Shown here in pieces: positions 21,878-35,964 of a stretch of DNA of 64,000 bases. The notes beneath the pieces were generated by a model. It was not told where the DNA came from. It saw only the letters and a program-made list of their open reading frames with translations, and made no database searches. A program made the position numbers and the translations under genes. How positions within the stretch are numbered: position 1 is the stretch's first letter; the number at the start of each line of letters is the position of its first letter. Origin of the DNA: Silene conica (Eukaryota; Streptophyta; Magnoliopsida; Caryophyllales; Caryophyllaceae); assembly GCA_029255685.2 (NCBI GenBank), contig CM055314.2, positions 9,008,399-9,072,398 of the forward strand, written 5' to 3'.

Positions 21878-24762
21878 ATGCGCAGGTCAGTCCAAGGAGA
21901 ACTCCTACCACTTGACCACGAGCTTGAGAGGACCATAAGAGAAAAGAGGAAGCATCTTTTAGCGAGTAAGGAAGGAGGTTCACCATCTTCCTTATTCCAA
22001 GAGGACATCTTTGAACACCCACCATTACCATCTTCACCAAAAACACCAACTTCACAACCAAATTCACCCAACAATCCACCTTCACCAAAAACACCATCTT
22101 ATACCTACTTGCAAGTTTTCCCAAAAGAAGAACAAAACATGATAGAGGAAGCTACTATTGCCAGTCACTCCATGCCTCAGGCAAAGGACCTATACAAAGG
22201 GTTCACTTTACCTGCAGGCACTGGGAAGCCATTCGAGGCCAAGCCTGCCTATATTACTATGGTTGAGAGAAACCAATTTGGAGGCTCGGCCAATGAGGAT
22301 GCTGAAAGCACATTGAAATCTTTACAGATTACATATGCTCTATTGCACCCCCAGAAGGAGTGACACAGGACCAGATTAAACAAACCATGTTTATCTTCTC
22401 TCTTAGGGATTCTGCAAGGGAATGGTACATAGACCTGGACCGCACTGCTGCGGGAGTCACAGATTGGAATACCCTAGCCTTAGCATTCTACAGAAAATAC
22501 TACTCTGCATCCAAGACAAATGCTTTAAGGGCGCAGATTAAAAATTTCAAGCAGGGGCCCAATGAGGATTTTAGTGAGGCTTGGAATAGGTTCAAGAGAC
22601 TTGTTCGATCCATACCACACCATGGATTCGAACAATGGTTTCTTTGTAACCAGTTCTATAATGGCCTCTACGATGACAACAGGGCCTATTTAGATGCTGC
22701 GGCCAATGGAAGATTCCAGGACAATTCCGGAGAGACTAAGGGTCTCAAGTTAATAGAGGATGTTGCTGTGCACCGTGCTGAACATGGAACTTCCCGAGGT
22801 AATCAAAGGAAAGCTGAGTATAACGTGGCTGCTATTGACGCCTTGATGGCCAAGTTAGAGAAGCTAGAGAGTGGTGGGAAGTTAGACATAGGGAGCGGGA
22901 GCAAATGAGGTATGTATCAGGTGAATGCCGTTCAAGACGGACCCTTTGCTTGTGAGAGGTGCGGTGGAGAGGGGCATGTGTCAAAATTTTGCACCTCATC
23001 TAATGAGACATGTGCCGCCTTTCAGCATTATAGAGGGAACAACTTTTATGACTCGAATAACAATAATGTCCATCCCAACATGAGGTGGACAAGCCAGAAT
23101 GTTCTCAACCCACAACACCTGCAACCTCAGCAAAATCCCAAATACACCCCCCCACATAAGTAGGGTTTCCAAAAACCACCCTTCAACCCTCAACCACCTT
23201 AAAACCCACCACCCAACACAGATGCTCTTATCCTGAATCTCATTGGGTTGGTCCAGAAGGAATCTCAGGCTAGGGAAGCGGGGATGAAGATGTTAGAATC
23301 TCAGATTGCTCAAATCGCGAGCAAGAACGATACCAGGGCTCCGGGTCAACTTCCGACCAAGACGGACCAGAAAAAAGAGACTCTAAACATCATATCCTTA
23401 AGAAGTGGGGCTAAGGTGGGAGGCGAGAAGCAAAAAGGAAAACAGCCGAAGCCGATTGACAGCGAGAAAGGTCGACCGACCCAGGAGCCAGGTCGACCGA
23501 CCTCTGAGCAGAGTCTAGAAAATCCCGCTGTACAGGAAACAGGTCGATCGACCGAGGAAGAGGGTCGACCGACCCCCGATGCAGAACAAGAAGCTGCCTT
23601 TCGTCCCGAATTGCCAAACAACTTAAGAGATTTTCTTTTTCGGGGTGACAAGACCCCTGGATTTCTGAGAAGGGCTGCAAATACTGACTCTTCAGTCCCT
23701 CCTTTCCCGGAGAGACTCATACCTACAAAGGAACAGGTATCTTTTGACAAATTCAAAGACGTAATTCGTTCATTAAATGTTCAAGTTCCGTTTTTAGAAT
23801 TAGTTCAGCAGGTTCCTGCTTATCTTAATTTTATGAGACAACTTTTGTCAAGAAAGCGGTCTTTAGATAAAGTCGATTCAGTTGCCCTAACTGAGGAGTC
23901 CTCCAGCTTCCTATCACATGTCATTGCCCCTCATAAGCTGGAGGATCCTGGAAGTTTTTCTGTCCCCTGCAATATAGGAACTTTCCCTGTGAAAAAGGCC
24001 CTATGCGACTTAGGAGCTAGTATCAGTGTTATGCCCCTTAGTGTAGCCTTAAAACTTGGAATGACCAACTTTGCTGTAACTAGTATGACTGTCCAGATGG
24101 GGGACCGTACGTCTATGGAACCCGTAGGGGTGCTGGAAAACATCCCTGTGCGTATAGACAGGTTTTTCTTCCCTGTAGACTTCGTAGTTTTGAACATCCC
24201 TGAGGATGCCCATATACCCATAATACTAGGAAGACCTTTCCTCCATACTGCGGGAGCCATCATAGATGTGGGCACTGCGACTTTAACTTTCAAAGTAGGA
24301 AAGCATTCCATTATTTATGGCCTATCTTATAGGAAAAAGGATGCTATGACCCCTATTACCTGTAATGATATTGCTTCTGAAAAGAAGTACAAGGTCATCA
24401 CTACTTCTCCTATTTTATTGCCTACTCCTATACCTGTTTTTACACCTCCGCCCCAAATTGGCAGCAATATGGAGGATATTTCTATTGTAACTAGTGCAGG
24501 AGTTGGTTTGGGGAAACCCAAAATAAAGGAGACAACCGTACAAAGAGGAGGAATGGGATTCTTAAGCTACAAGGAAGATGAAGAACCACATAAGAAGGAT
24601 AAAGAGGACAAAGAAAAGAGAGGACAAGCTCAAGAGAAGAGCCCGTCGCATATGCTTTGCGGCGGAGAGGAGATGTGTTTTGCTATTCAAGCAAACACTG
24701 TGGAGACTACGGCATGTCGTCAAAAGCCGTGGTCGGAGATATTCCGCATCTTTAGCGGATAG
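21878..24762 (+). pseudogene. Decayed full-length gag-protease gene
   Basis: It aligns over its whole length with the intact gag-protease at 5832. A one-base loss near 22304 shifts the frame. In-frame stops follow at about 22906 (TGA), 23161 (TAG) and near 23200 (TAA). The segment from 23248 to 24762 stays open and includes the GRPT modules (23470-23502, 23542-23574), the protease DLGAS and the ending EIFRIFSG. The gag domain and zinc knuckle CERCGGEGHVSKFC are recognisable in separate frames. Confidence 0.87.
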
Positions 24763-26763
24763 TTGTTTCAATTTTCAGTTTTTAAGACAATTTACTTTTA
24801 TTGTTGAGACTTTTTAAGTTTGCTTTTAGTTTTAGAACTTTTTCCGTTGTGCTTGAGTAGTTAGGATTTTGGACATGTTTTTGGCATCTCGCGCATTTGT
24901 TGGATATATATATAAATACTTTTTCAGGTTTTACGAAGAAACGAAGACCGCTGTGCAGCAGAGGGGTCGACCGACCTGAAATATGGGTCGATCGACCTGG
25001 TCCCTGAATTACTGGAGTTCCTGCAGTCTGCAGGAAGGTCGGTCGACTCAAAATATAGGTCGGTCGACCTGCCCGTCCGTCACAGAATGTTCGTTTCTTC
25101 CTCGGGAATCGTGCACCAATCTTGGTTACTTGAGTGGCACTGTTGGCCACCAAAACCTCCCAGCTTACGCTGGTTTGGGGAGGTTTTTCACGCGCTTTAT
25201 AACCCAGTGAGTTCCTTCCAGTTTTTCCTCAGTTTTTATTTACTTGTACCTTTCTTTTAATTTTCTGAAACCTTTACTTAGGCTAATGCACAATGGGGAC
25301 ATTGTGCGGGTTGGTTTGGGGAATGGTTTCGTGTCACATGCATTGCATTCCGTCACACGTTTATTGCATTTCCGCATTGCATTGTTTTTCTTTATTTCTC
25401 TTGCATATACAAAAGAAAAAAAATACAAAAATTTCAAAAATTCAAAAAAAAAAATGCACGTTTATTTCAGCATATAGGTCGAGTCGGAACGAGAGTATTT
25501 CAAGGATGATCTTTGCTATCTTACATGTTTATGCCTTTACCTTGCCTTGTCAACTTGTTTTAGTATGAAAGTCTTTTGCGTATCTACGAGTTTTTGTTAA
25601 CTTGCATATCTTGAGACTTGACTTATACCTTGGCAACCTACTATACATTCTAAGTTTTAGAGGTTATTTCCTGGTTTCATTCTTAAACCAGTTGTCTAGG
25701 ATGTGAGTAGTACTCCCCTTGGAACATGTTACATCAATATGCATAAACATGAACTTGAAATTGCTATATACTTGTTTTACTATCTCGTTTTGTGAGTCTT
25801 GGTACGTGCATTTGGGATCCCTTTTCTCATATTTACCTATAAGCCTTACATAGCCAAAATTGCCTTTTTACTCCCCCAAAACTACATCCCATACTTAGCC
25901 TACCTTTCCAAGCTAGTATTTGGGGTCTTTGGTCTATCTTGAGGCATCTTGGTTTGTATGCTATCTTGAGCAAGAAGAGAAAAGAAAGAAAGCAAGAAAA
26001 GAAAAAGAACAGAAAAATTCAGAAAAAGAAGGAAAGAAAAGAAAAAAAACGAAAAGAGTCAAAAAGTACAGGAAATGGGTCGACCGACAACCATTATAGG
26101 TCGGCCGACCGACTGAAAAGTTTAAATTCAAAATTTCGTTCACAAAGATTCCTTAATTTTATTTGTTATCACTCCCGTACTTCATTCAAAATATTTAGGA
26201 GTCCTTTCTTATATATAATGTGAGTTGTGCTACAAAAGAGCACTTTCTTAATATCAAAAAGTTGTGGAATATGTTGTTGGGAATCGGTTTTACTAGCTTG
26301 ACTACTAACCCCACAAATCCAAAAACATCTTAACCACTTTTTACCTTTTACCTCATATATCTTTCATTACCCCAATTGCATGTATCCGAGTCACTTGATG
26401 AGTGTGTTCATACATAGTTGTAGAATTCTTGTTCATGTTAGATTGCAGGCATGTTTCCATGGGTCGCAGTTACGTGAGTGTCACTACAAAATACTTCTTT
26501 CTATCTTTTACATATACTCACCTTTTGCTTCATGAGTGTCTCGAGCGTACCGCGAGAGTCCATGGTAATAAGTCTCTATAGTCTCTAGTTTGCAAGTTTG
26601 ATGACACCATCACTCGTTTGCATGATTTAAATGCTTTCTCATTTTGTACTTAGCATTAGTTTTGGCTAACATGTAAATTTCGCTCTGAGATTGAAATCGT
26701 TGCATTAGTTAAGATCGAGTCTATTTCTTGCTTGGGGGCAAGCAAGGTTTGGTTTGGAGAATT
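24763..26763 (+). other. Non-coding 3' region of the composite, second copy
   Basis: Very similar to 18203-20215. Modules lie at 24965-24997, 25037-25069 and in the segment after the purine-rich run near 26077. The hairpin with polypurine-like tract is near 25287. Confidence 0.8.
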
Positions 26764-27606
26764 TGATGCGTGTCTATTTTATGATGTTTTACATCTATTT
26801 TTACACGCATTCGGTCGCTCATTTACTATGTTTTAGCCCTTATTTCCCAACAATTGTGCACTTTCGTATTTTTATGCACTTTTGCAGATTTGTGCGGAAA
26901 AAGGACAATTTTACACCAAACTTATGCCCTCGAGATTTTCAGCATAGTTTTTCAGAAGTCCATTAGAAGTGTTGGAGTCTTTAGGAAACTCCTAATTGCC
27001 GCCCTATATAAACTAATCTTTCGTTTAGGGTTAATCATCGAGTTCTACATTCAGAATTATTCAGCTTTATTTAGTTTTATTCCGTCTCTTAGTTTAATTA
27101 CAATCTTTCAATATTCTCAAGCACTTTAGTTGTTCATCAATCATTCAAGCATTCAATAAAGTTTGTTCCTTTCCATCTTAATTCAAATTTCTGGTAATTC
27201 TTCCTTAATTTAGTTCTATTATTGTTCTTAGTATTATCGCATTCGGTTTAAGTTAGAATCCCAAAGCTTTATCGTAAATTGCATGTTTAGATTGATAATT
27301 GTTATGATTGCCATGTTTATCCCTGTTTTTATTGTTGTTTCGATAATCATGCGTAGCTAAATACATATGTTAGGATGTAGGGGATGAATATGCGTAGGTA
27401 ATATAAGTCCGAGACCGACCTATAGCAGGGCCGTGGTCGGCCGACTCACATAATGGGTCGGTCGACCAGGGCGGTGGTCGGCCGACTGGGCTAGCCGGTC
27501 GGTCGACCCACTCGTGTATGTTTTCTGTTCCGTTTTAGTTCGTAGACTATAGTACCCTACAATGAGACTGAAAGGATCGGAGACTTGTAGGATGTTAGTA
27601 ATGACC
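26764..27606 (+). repeat. Last LTR of the composite, left part
   Basis: Matches 20216 onward but lacks about 215 bp at 26946, which removes both modules upstream of the TATA box. Modules at 27435-27467 and 27476-27508 remain. Interrupted at 27606 by a copia element; it resumes at 35970 after the TGACC duplication. Confidence 0.87.
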
Positions 27607-28900
27607 TGAAAGGTTTAACTAGTTGCTCATAAACTAATATTAGTCATACTAACAAAACCTTTAATTAACTCTTTAATTAACAAAAGAATAAACTCGTTTA
27701 TAAGATCTTATGCATGCTACTATATGCGGAAAGAGGAGAAAATGAACCCTTACACACGGTCCAATAATATGCAAGGATGATCCTCCGAGTACCCAAAATA
27801 GAATACCTCATTCGGATGCACCAAGACAACCCCTCAAAAGAACCGAAACCTTTGTTTGTGCTAGACTAGGAATCGATTTCTTCCTTAACCTTATTCTAAT
27901 CTCACTAATTAGAATAATATTTGAATACTACTTTTAGTATAATTTTTATTATCTTATAATAAGTATTAGAGGTTAAAATAATTTCTCCTTGCTTGGTGAT
28001 TTTCGGCTAGGGCAAGAAGAAGAAGGAATGCATGTGATATATCATATATATATATCTACCCTAAGCATGCTCATTTGAATTAAGACCATTTAATTAGCTT
28101 AAGCATGCAACATAGGGTGAAGGGGAGCCGGCCATAGGGAGTGTCAAAGAGGGAACAATTGCATTCTCAAGACACTAGGGTGGTTACTAGGTTAGTGTTC
28201 TCAAGGCACATGTCTAACATATGATTATAGTGTATTTAACACACTAATCACCCATGCCACCATCACCTCTTAACCGTCCCAATTAGTCCATAATATGGAC
28301 TTCATTTTACAATTTGTCAAATGTACAATTTGTATAAAGTGTGACATCTTATATGTCATTAAGATATAAAATACTTTAGTACATTTAGAACATATAAATA
28401 TTTTATCCTATAAATATTGTACATAATTAAATAAATCATATTTATTCAATTAATAAGTAATTCGAAATTACTTATGTAAAATGATCATTTATCGTCAATA
28501 CGATTTACAACCTTTGTATTAATTTCATCCCAATTCATTCTAATAACGATATGATAAAATATCGTTTAATGTTTAACAATTGACACGTTTCAATTTTAAA
28601 CATAAATCTTACATTAAGTTTTAACCTCTAATTTCTCGATACACGAGTTTAAGGAATATGATCAAATCGTATCAATATACATTTGATCATTTTATTAATT
28701 AAGGGAATTGTCCTAAAGGTGTGACCTAAAGGGATCAACTGACCATCACCGTCATACGACAGTAATGTCAAACTCTAGCTAGCCAATCATTACTGATTAA
28801 TGTTGGTCAGTTGACTAATAATTCGTATCATCCCTTGCGCATTCTCGTTATGAGATTTAATTACGTGATCGCACTATTGTTGAGGACACATTTCCCAACA
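27607..28900 (-). repeat. Copia 3' LTR
   Basis: On the minus strand it runs from TGTTGGG to CTTTCA. Confidence 0.92.
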
Positions 28901-28915
28901 ATCTCCCACTTGTCC
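28901..28915 (-). other. Copia polypurine tract
   Basis: The minus strand reads GGACAAGTGGGAGAT against the 3' LTR. Confidence 0.75.
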
Positions 28916-31307
28916 TCGACAAGTGTGCGTCACCAATTCTCTTGTCCTATTACAATCTCCCACTCAATGCAAGATGTCTCTCTGAGGTCGTACTTGCATT
29001 CGATCATATCATGAGTGGTTTCCTCGATCTGGAGAATAACTGTCTGACCAGAATTATCTACCATAGATACCTTCCGAGCGTGGCCACGCATTTCAGTTAA
29101 TTTCTCCTCGAGTGGCCCTGAGATTTGAACAACCCTGACAAGGGGTGGACAATTTCTATCGCACTACTTCCTTCAACTAGTCACAGTTAGTCACAACCCA
29201 AAACAATCCCATTTGACTCCAGTTACGAAAAGTCGTAGAGAATGGATCAAAGTTATGCCTAAACTGTACCATCTTGGGAGAGTAGTCTTTAGTCTAAGAA
29301 TTGACTCACAAGAATACTATAGCAGCTCTTGCCACGACCCGGCTATAAAATTTCCAGAACTCTATAAGCGGTCACATTGCCCGACAGAGTGTCTCTTACA
29401 GTCTGCCTATGTGATCGACTAGTCATCACATATGACTCTATGGCACTTGAACTTGCCATCAATCGCCTCACACTCTATTCGCTTTGAGACGTCACCTCAT
29501 GTAAGCGGCTAGGGGCTATACTAAGTCAATCCAGTTCACTTATGGGGTTCAATATTGTCTCATACAACCCATTTGGATTTTGACAAAGTGTCTTTCATTT
29601 TGAGTTAATCATAACTCAAATGATGTTGTCATGCAACAATAGTCAACACTATTACATTGCATGTGATGCACAATCATCTATTTGCATTAGTGTTTTGCGA
29701 ATAATCCTTTATTCATAATTTGCAAAACTTACAAATTTTGGTCTCCTTTATGCTCATATTATCCCGTATAATATGATTCTATTTGAGTACATATCTAGAA
29801 CTCTTTCTAGATTTTGAGTTTCCTTTCCGGAGGAAAGCTCCCACTGTTATCTTATAACTTGTGACATATCGATATACTGAAGGGACTAAAGAATCACTCT
29901 CTTTAGTCACTTATGTACTGAAATCTATATTGTAGTCTTTTAGTGATCTCATCACTCTTACTATTTTCAAACATCTCGGCTATTTTATAATGGTTTCATT
30001 GATCGTTATGAATAATGAATCCAACCTTTTAACTTCTAGTGGGCGACCTTTTATTATCCATATAATAAACCTTCCCGTAAAGCTCCATCATCATATGATA
30101 CAAATTATTTTATTCATCTAAATTGAGTACCTCTTATTCTTTACTCTTAAAGAATCACCCATTCTCTCAAAATGGTAGGTTTCAATTCTTTGATGAATAT
30201 CGCTCCCACTAAAATCAATATTACTCGATCTTCTTAAATGAACCTTTCATTTCTCGCATGTTAAATTATTACTTGAATCATTATCACAATCACTATCTGT
30301 TTCCATTCAATCAATCATTACCTTCTTATCATGTCTTCGTTTCCTTGAGACGAAAATGACATGATAATTTCTTTATAACTACATTTGAGAGGTTTGAGAT
30401 GATTTCTTCTCTTTTATCTTATAAACTTAGAAAAATCATTTATTAAGGAACCGTTTTCCTACCGATTTCATACGGGGTTTCAAGTTTCCTCTCTATGAAA
30501 CAATGAACACAAAGAACCTTTCTTCGAGTGTCCTCCCGTAGTTTCTTCAGTGTCCTCTCGTAGTTTCTTCAAATCATTTAGGGCTCTTCTTAAGACTCCC
30601 AAGTAAGAATCTTCTCTAAGATCCTTCCTTTATTTTCATCATTGGTTTGCGAGCGAAATATTTTCTCCCACTCTATCCTTCTAACAATAACCTTTATTCG
30701 TTTAAGGATAGCTATTTCGATTAACCAATGTATCTGAATGTTTGAAGTTTGATAGGTGTGATGAATACATTCTCATTTTCACTTAAAATGAAAATCTTAT
30801 AATGAACTGATATAGTCTCATTTTGATTGAATTTATCTCATGGGGTGTAGTTCTCCGTTTTAATCAACTCTTTGATTATATTATATTGATCGTATCAATA
30901 GTTTGTTGCGTGATTAAATCACCATTATTCATGTTTAAACAAGGAATGCAATTTATTTGAGAAATCAAAACATTGATTAAGAACAAAAGTAGTGACTCGG
31001 GTTGAAAACCAAGTCACTAATATCCAAGATTACAACCATTGTTTTAGGATTTTAATCCTTGTCTTACAAGAAAATAAATTGTTTCATAAATAAATGCAAA
31101 ACATGAAAGAAGACGATATGAAAAATTAGAGGCTAGCTCTTCACGTCTTCGATCAATTTGGATGCTACCATAGCCATCCAAGTAAGGAACTTCAAGCTTC
31201 CTTCTCCTTGCCCTTATCATTATTCGGGGGTGGCCCTTTAAAACAATTAAAAAGGGTAAACATCAACACATTTGTATCACTATACATAAGTTGATAAATG
31301 ACATGAA
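28916..31307 (-). other. Copia 3' internal region without pol
   Basis: About 2.4 kb where pol would be expected. Only short chance frames occur on either strand and no reverse transcriptase, integrase or protease motif was found. Confidence 0.6.
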
Positions 31308-32216
31308 TTATACACGAGAATTATTACCTACGGCGGTTGCCTTCCCATTTTTGAGATCGCTTAAGTATTTGGGGCAATTTCTCTTCCAATGACCGATCCT
31401 CGTGCAATAATGGCATTTGTCTTGCTCTTTTGAAGACGAGGTTGAAGCGCCTTTCGAAAAGGTCTTTTCTTTGGTCGCCTTGGGCTTGAACGTTTTCTTG
31501 CCCTTGCCTTTAGAGGCATTCCTTTTGAAGCTCGTTTTCCCTTTCTTTTCGATGTTCAAAACATCCTTGGTGGAACTTTCATGAAGTCCCATGTCCCTTT
31601 CGGCTTGGACTAGCATCTTATGCAACTCTTCCAACGTGGTCTCTTGGTTTCGCATATTGAAATTCACCCGGAATTGAGCATACGCCTTAACCTTATTGAG
31701 CGAGTGAAGAACTCGGTCAATAATTAGAGAGTCGGGAACATCAACATTTTGAGCTTTTAGTGTCTCCGCGAGCTCAACAAGTTTGAGCACATGAGGGCTT
31801 ATCTTTTGCCCTTCCTTGAATGTAATGTGAAAGAAGGCGGAAGCCGCCTCATATTGAATCACTCTAGGAGTTTGCGAAAACATGGTCGCAAGCTTGGTGT
31901 ATATCTCATACGATGTGGTCAACTTAATCATACTCCTTTGGAGATCCGGCTCCATGGAGAAGATGAGCACATTTTTAAGAGCGGAGGACTCTTTCATGTA
32001 GGCTTCATAGGCCTCACGAGTTTGGACCGACGAACGAGCGGTCGGAGCGGTCGGAGCGGCTTCGGATAGGTAACGACTCTTATCGTCACCTTGAGCGGCC
32101 AAAAGCAATTGCGCATCCCAATCCTTAAAATTGGAACCATGCTTATCGAGTTTACAACGATCCATAAAGGATCGAAGCCATGATACGTTAGTGAGAGGTG
32201 GAGCGTTGGTTGCCAT
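31308..32216 (-). CDS. Copia Gag protein
   Basis: A 302-residue protein from the ATG at 32216 (MATNAPPLTNVSWLR). An upstream in-frame ATG at 32339 would add 41 residues of unrelated hydrophobic sequence, so the shorter start is preferred. The body resembles the UBN2-type gag domain of copia elements (FKDWDAQLLLAA, EIYTKLATMFSQ). A Lys-rich linker leads to a CCHC zinc knuckle, CHYCTRIGHWKRNC, at about residues 268-281. Gag should coat the element RNA. The frame is intact, which fits trans-mobilisation by an autonomous relative. Confidence 0.85.
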   Translation of the reverse strand: MATNAPPLTNVSWLRSFMDRCKLDKHGSNFKDWDAQLLLAAQGDDKSRYLSEAAPTAPTARSSVQTREAYEAYMKESSALKNVLIFSMEPDLQRSMIKLTTSYEIYTKLATMFSQTPRVIQYEAASAFFHITFKEGQKISPHVLKLVELAETLKAQNVDVPDSLIIDRVLHSLNKVKAYAQFRVNFNMRNQETTLEELHKMLVQAERDMGLHESSTKDVLNIEKKGKTSFKRNASKGKGKKTFKPKATKEKTFSKGASTSSSKEQDKCHYCTRIGHWKRNCPKYLSDLKNGKATAVGNNSRV

Positions 32217-34658
32217 TCGATGTTTGTTGAAAATTAAACTACAATAATAAAAGGAAAACAACATCATTTTAAATTCATAATTTAAACTATAACTTTTAAC
32301 AAGTTTAGTTATATATTTACTTAATGATCTCTTACCCAATTAAGTAAACAATCCCGAGACCCAAACCTATACTAATCCGGGCACGGTGTAGCCGATTCAA
32401 CCCGTATTGGTATAATTTGGTGGATTAACTCTTTAATCGGTTCTACTCTTAGAACTCTCGGTCGACAATTTTCTTAAAATTATCTTTAGCCCGAACTTAT
32501 TGAAACTACGGTTACGAATACTTTCGTTGAGATCAACCAAATTTCAAGGTGTAATCTTATTACCCCACTTACCCAACGTGACAATTTTAGTACCCCGGTG
32601 TAGCCGAGCCTACGTCCTTGTGAAGAAGGGATTCATGGGTCCGTACTTTTTGGTAAGGCTAAGTCTCAATGTTTATATGTAAGAGATCTAGTCAAATTAT
32701 TATCTATCTCCGTATAAGTGAACTAAGTCGGTGAATTATCGATAAAATAAAAGACTAGGTCGACTAGGTCGAAACATGCATGATACGATGTATGACGATT
32801 TGGCTATGCATGCAAACATATAAAAAGCAAAAATAAAAGCATAAATAAACCCTAGTATGGCCTTTCCTAGAAAAGAAATAACAAAGTACAAATTCGGAAA
32901 CCAACTCCTTTGGTCCCTTGAACTTCACGCGGCACGCACTTCGAGGTAAACACCGTCTTGTCGGAACTCCTTTCCGAATGGCACCGTCTTCAAGGAACTC
33001 CGGATTTTACAAATATTACAACTTTTCTAGTCTACTTTATACATTATAAAATAGAAATAAAATTACAATTGGGTGATACGAGATCACAAAATTACAACCG
33101 AATCGGTAACCCCTTACATTACGGGAAATACCGATTTAAAACTAAGGCCATACTAAGTAAATTACATAATTCCCAAAATTACGTAAAAATAAATCATGAC
33201 ATTCATAATATAAAATATGCAATGCTTATATAAATATGAATTAACATGCAAATCCTAAGCCAAATCGTCCTATTTAAAAACACTTATTTAAATAGTTAAC
33301 GTAAACCTTGGTTTATGGAATCGCGTGTTTTAACGTTTAACAACACTATGCATTATATGAAACGGTTTTCATCCTTAAGTTAATCATCCTAACTCTTATA
33401 GGATTCAAAATTTAGTCTTACTCAAACTTTGAACATGACTTAACTTAAAATATTTCAATATTGATCGGTATTACTCGGTTTTACGGGAAAAATAATATAA
33501 AACTCAAAAGAGTCATAAAATTTCGAAATTCAAAATTCAAATTTTGAAAAATCCAGAATGTTCTTAAAATTTTCAGAAACTTAAAATATTAGTATTTATA
33601 CGGTTTTAACATTATTTCGAAAATAACACGTAAAACGAGCATTTTAAGTCGGAAAATTCAATAATTAACTTCATAAATGCAAATTAAATACTAATAATAT
33701 TTTTATACCTTCCAAAACATTTTAAGAACACAAGATGGATAGAAAATTAAATGGCACATTGCCCCATAGCCGAAATTTTAAATGCATGACTCTTTTTATT
33801 TAATTTTAAATGCTACTTTTAACAAATTAAAATAAAATCAAATAAAATCAAATCTGAAACTTCTGGCTCCCAAGATAATTTTCATGATGAACATATCATA
33901 TATGACTAATATGGGTTACATTTTTCGGCCATTTTTAACAACATTTGTAAATTTTAATGATTTACGTCATATATCGTACGATTTTAACTCTTAAAATTAT
34001 TTCTCAAGCATAAAATAAGATAAAATTCTCGAAAATTTTATACATGCTGGAAATAATATATATGACATCGTGTTAAATTTTTATGGCCAAATTCCAACTT
34101 AAACTATTAAAGTCGAAATAATGTCACTAATTACCCGATTTTTACATTAAAAATCTATAATATTGCAATATTTGAGATAAATTTCTGGAAAATTCAACAT
34201 AAATTTTAAATATTTCATGTGACATCCTCATAAATATTTATAGTCAAATTCATAATATAACTATTTTAACCCATTTTTATTCATCTTATTGCATTTTAAC
34301 CATTAAAATCCATATCACACGATTTAAAGGTCCATAATTTACGAAAATTCATATTCATATTATAGAAAATACATGTGATATCATACTGAAAAATCTCGGG
34401 CAGAAGCTTATTTTAACTATTTTTCCCAAAATAAACATTTTTAACCATTAAAATCAATAAAATCCGAGATTTAAGTACCAATAAACAATATTCATGCAAA
34501 ATATATTCAAAATATTCTAAAACATTTTAGAAAACAGTAGGTATCATGCTAAATAAATTTCGTGCATATCATATATCAAAACGAAAATTCCATATTTTAT
34601 TTATGTTATCTCTATAACTCCGTAAAAACGTAAACGGAAAGCATGCAAACAACCTATT
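32217..34658 (-). other. Long AT-rich copia leader
   Basis: About 2.4 kb between primer site and gag on the minus strand. It is AT-rich with no credible gene. Parts of it match, in opposite orientation, the leader at 53608-54905, so both belong to one copia family. Confidence 0.65.
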
Positions 34659-34670
34659 GCTCTGATACCA
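34659..34670 (-). other. Copia primer-binding site (tRNA-iMet)
   Basis: The minus strand reads TGGTATCAGAGC, two bases from the 5' LTR. Confidence 0.9.
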
Positions 34671-34672
34671 AT

Positions 34673-35964
34673 TGAAAGGTTTAACTAGTTGCTCAAAAAC
34701 TAATATTAGTCATACTAACAAAACCTTTAATTAACTCTTTAATTAACAAAAGAATAAACTCGTTTATAAGATCTTATGCATGCTACTATATGCGGAAAGA
34801 GGAGAAAATGAACCCTTACACACGGTCCAATAATATGCAAGGATGATCCTCCGAGTACCCAAAATAGAATACCTCCTTCGGATGCACCAAGACAACCCCT
34901 CAAAAGAACCGAAACCTTTGTTTGTGCTAGACTAGGAATCGATTTCTTCCTTAAACTTATTCTAATCTCACTAATTAGAATAATATTTGAATACTACTTT
35001 TAGTATAATTTTTATTATCTTATAATAAGTATTAGAGGTTAAAATAATTTCTCCTTGCTTGGTGATTTTCGGCTAGGGCAAGAAGAAGAAGGAATGCATG
35101 TGATATATCATATATATATCTACCCTAAGCATGCTCATTTGAATTAAGACCATTTAATTAGCTTAAGCATGCAACATAGGGTGAAGGGGAGCCGGCCATA
35201 GGGAGTGTCAAAGAGGGAACAATTGCATTCTCAAGACACTAGGGTGGTTACTAGGTTAGTGTTCTCAAGGCACATGTCTAACATATGATTATAGTGTATT
35301 TAACACACTAATCACCCATGCCACCATCACCTCTTAACCGTCCCAATTAGTCCATAATATGGACTTCATTTTACAATTTGTCAAATGTACAATTTGTATA
35401 AAGTGTGACATCTTATATGTCATTAAGATATAAAATACTTTAGTACATTTAGAACATATAAATATTTTATCCTATAAATATTGTACATAATTAAATAAAT
35501 CATATTTATTCAATTAATAAGTAATTCGAAATTACTTATGTAAAATGATCATTTATCGTCAATACGATTTACAACCTTTGTATTAATTTCATCCCAATTC
35601 ATTCTAATAACGATATGATAAAATATCGTTTAATGTTTAACAATTGACACGTTTCAATTTTAAACATAAATCTTACATTAAGTTTTAACCTCTAATTTCT
35701 CGATACACGAGTTTAAGGAATATGATCAAATCGTATCAATATACATTTGATCATTTTATTAATTAAGGGAATTGTCCTAAAGGTGTGACCTAAAGGGATC
35801 AACTGACCATCACCGTCATACGACAGTAATGTCAAACTCTAGCTAGCCAATCATTACTGATTAATGTTGGTCAGTTGACTAATAATTCGTATCATCCCTT
35901 GCGCATTCTCGTTATGAGATTTAATTACGTGATCGCACTATTGTTGAGGACACATTTCCCAACA
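34673..35964 (-). repeat. Copia 5' LTR
   Basis: A 1292-bp LTR, the right-hand copy, adjacent to the primer site. Confidence 0.92.

Larger units (their letters stand above)
27607..35964 (-). mobile_element. Gag-only Ty1/copia element
   Basis: An 8358-bp element on the minus strand, flanked by the duplication TGACC (27602-27606 and 35965-35969). The two LTRs (27607-28900 and 34673-35964) are almost identical, differing by about three substitutions and one 2-bp indel. The primer site matches initiator tRNA-Met. It encodes a gag protein but no protease, integrase or reverse transcriptase was found, so it is a non-autonomous, recent insertion. Confidence 0.92.

Noticed and set aside
32217..32339. 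Longer start for the copia gag at 32339
   Set aside because: The extra residues are hydrophobic and unrelated to gag, and a typical gag start (MATN) lies at 32216.
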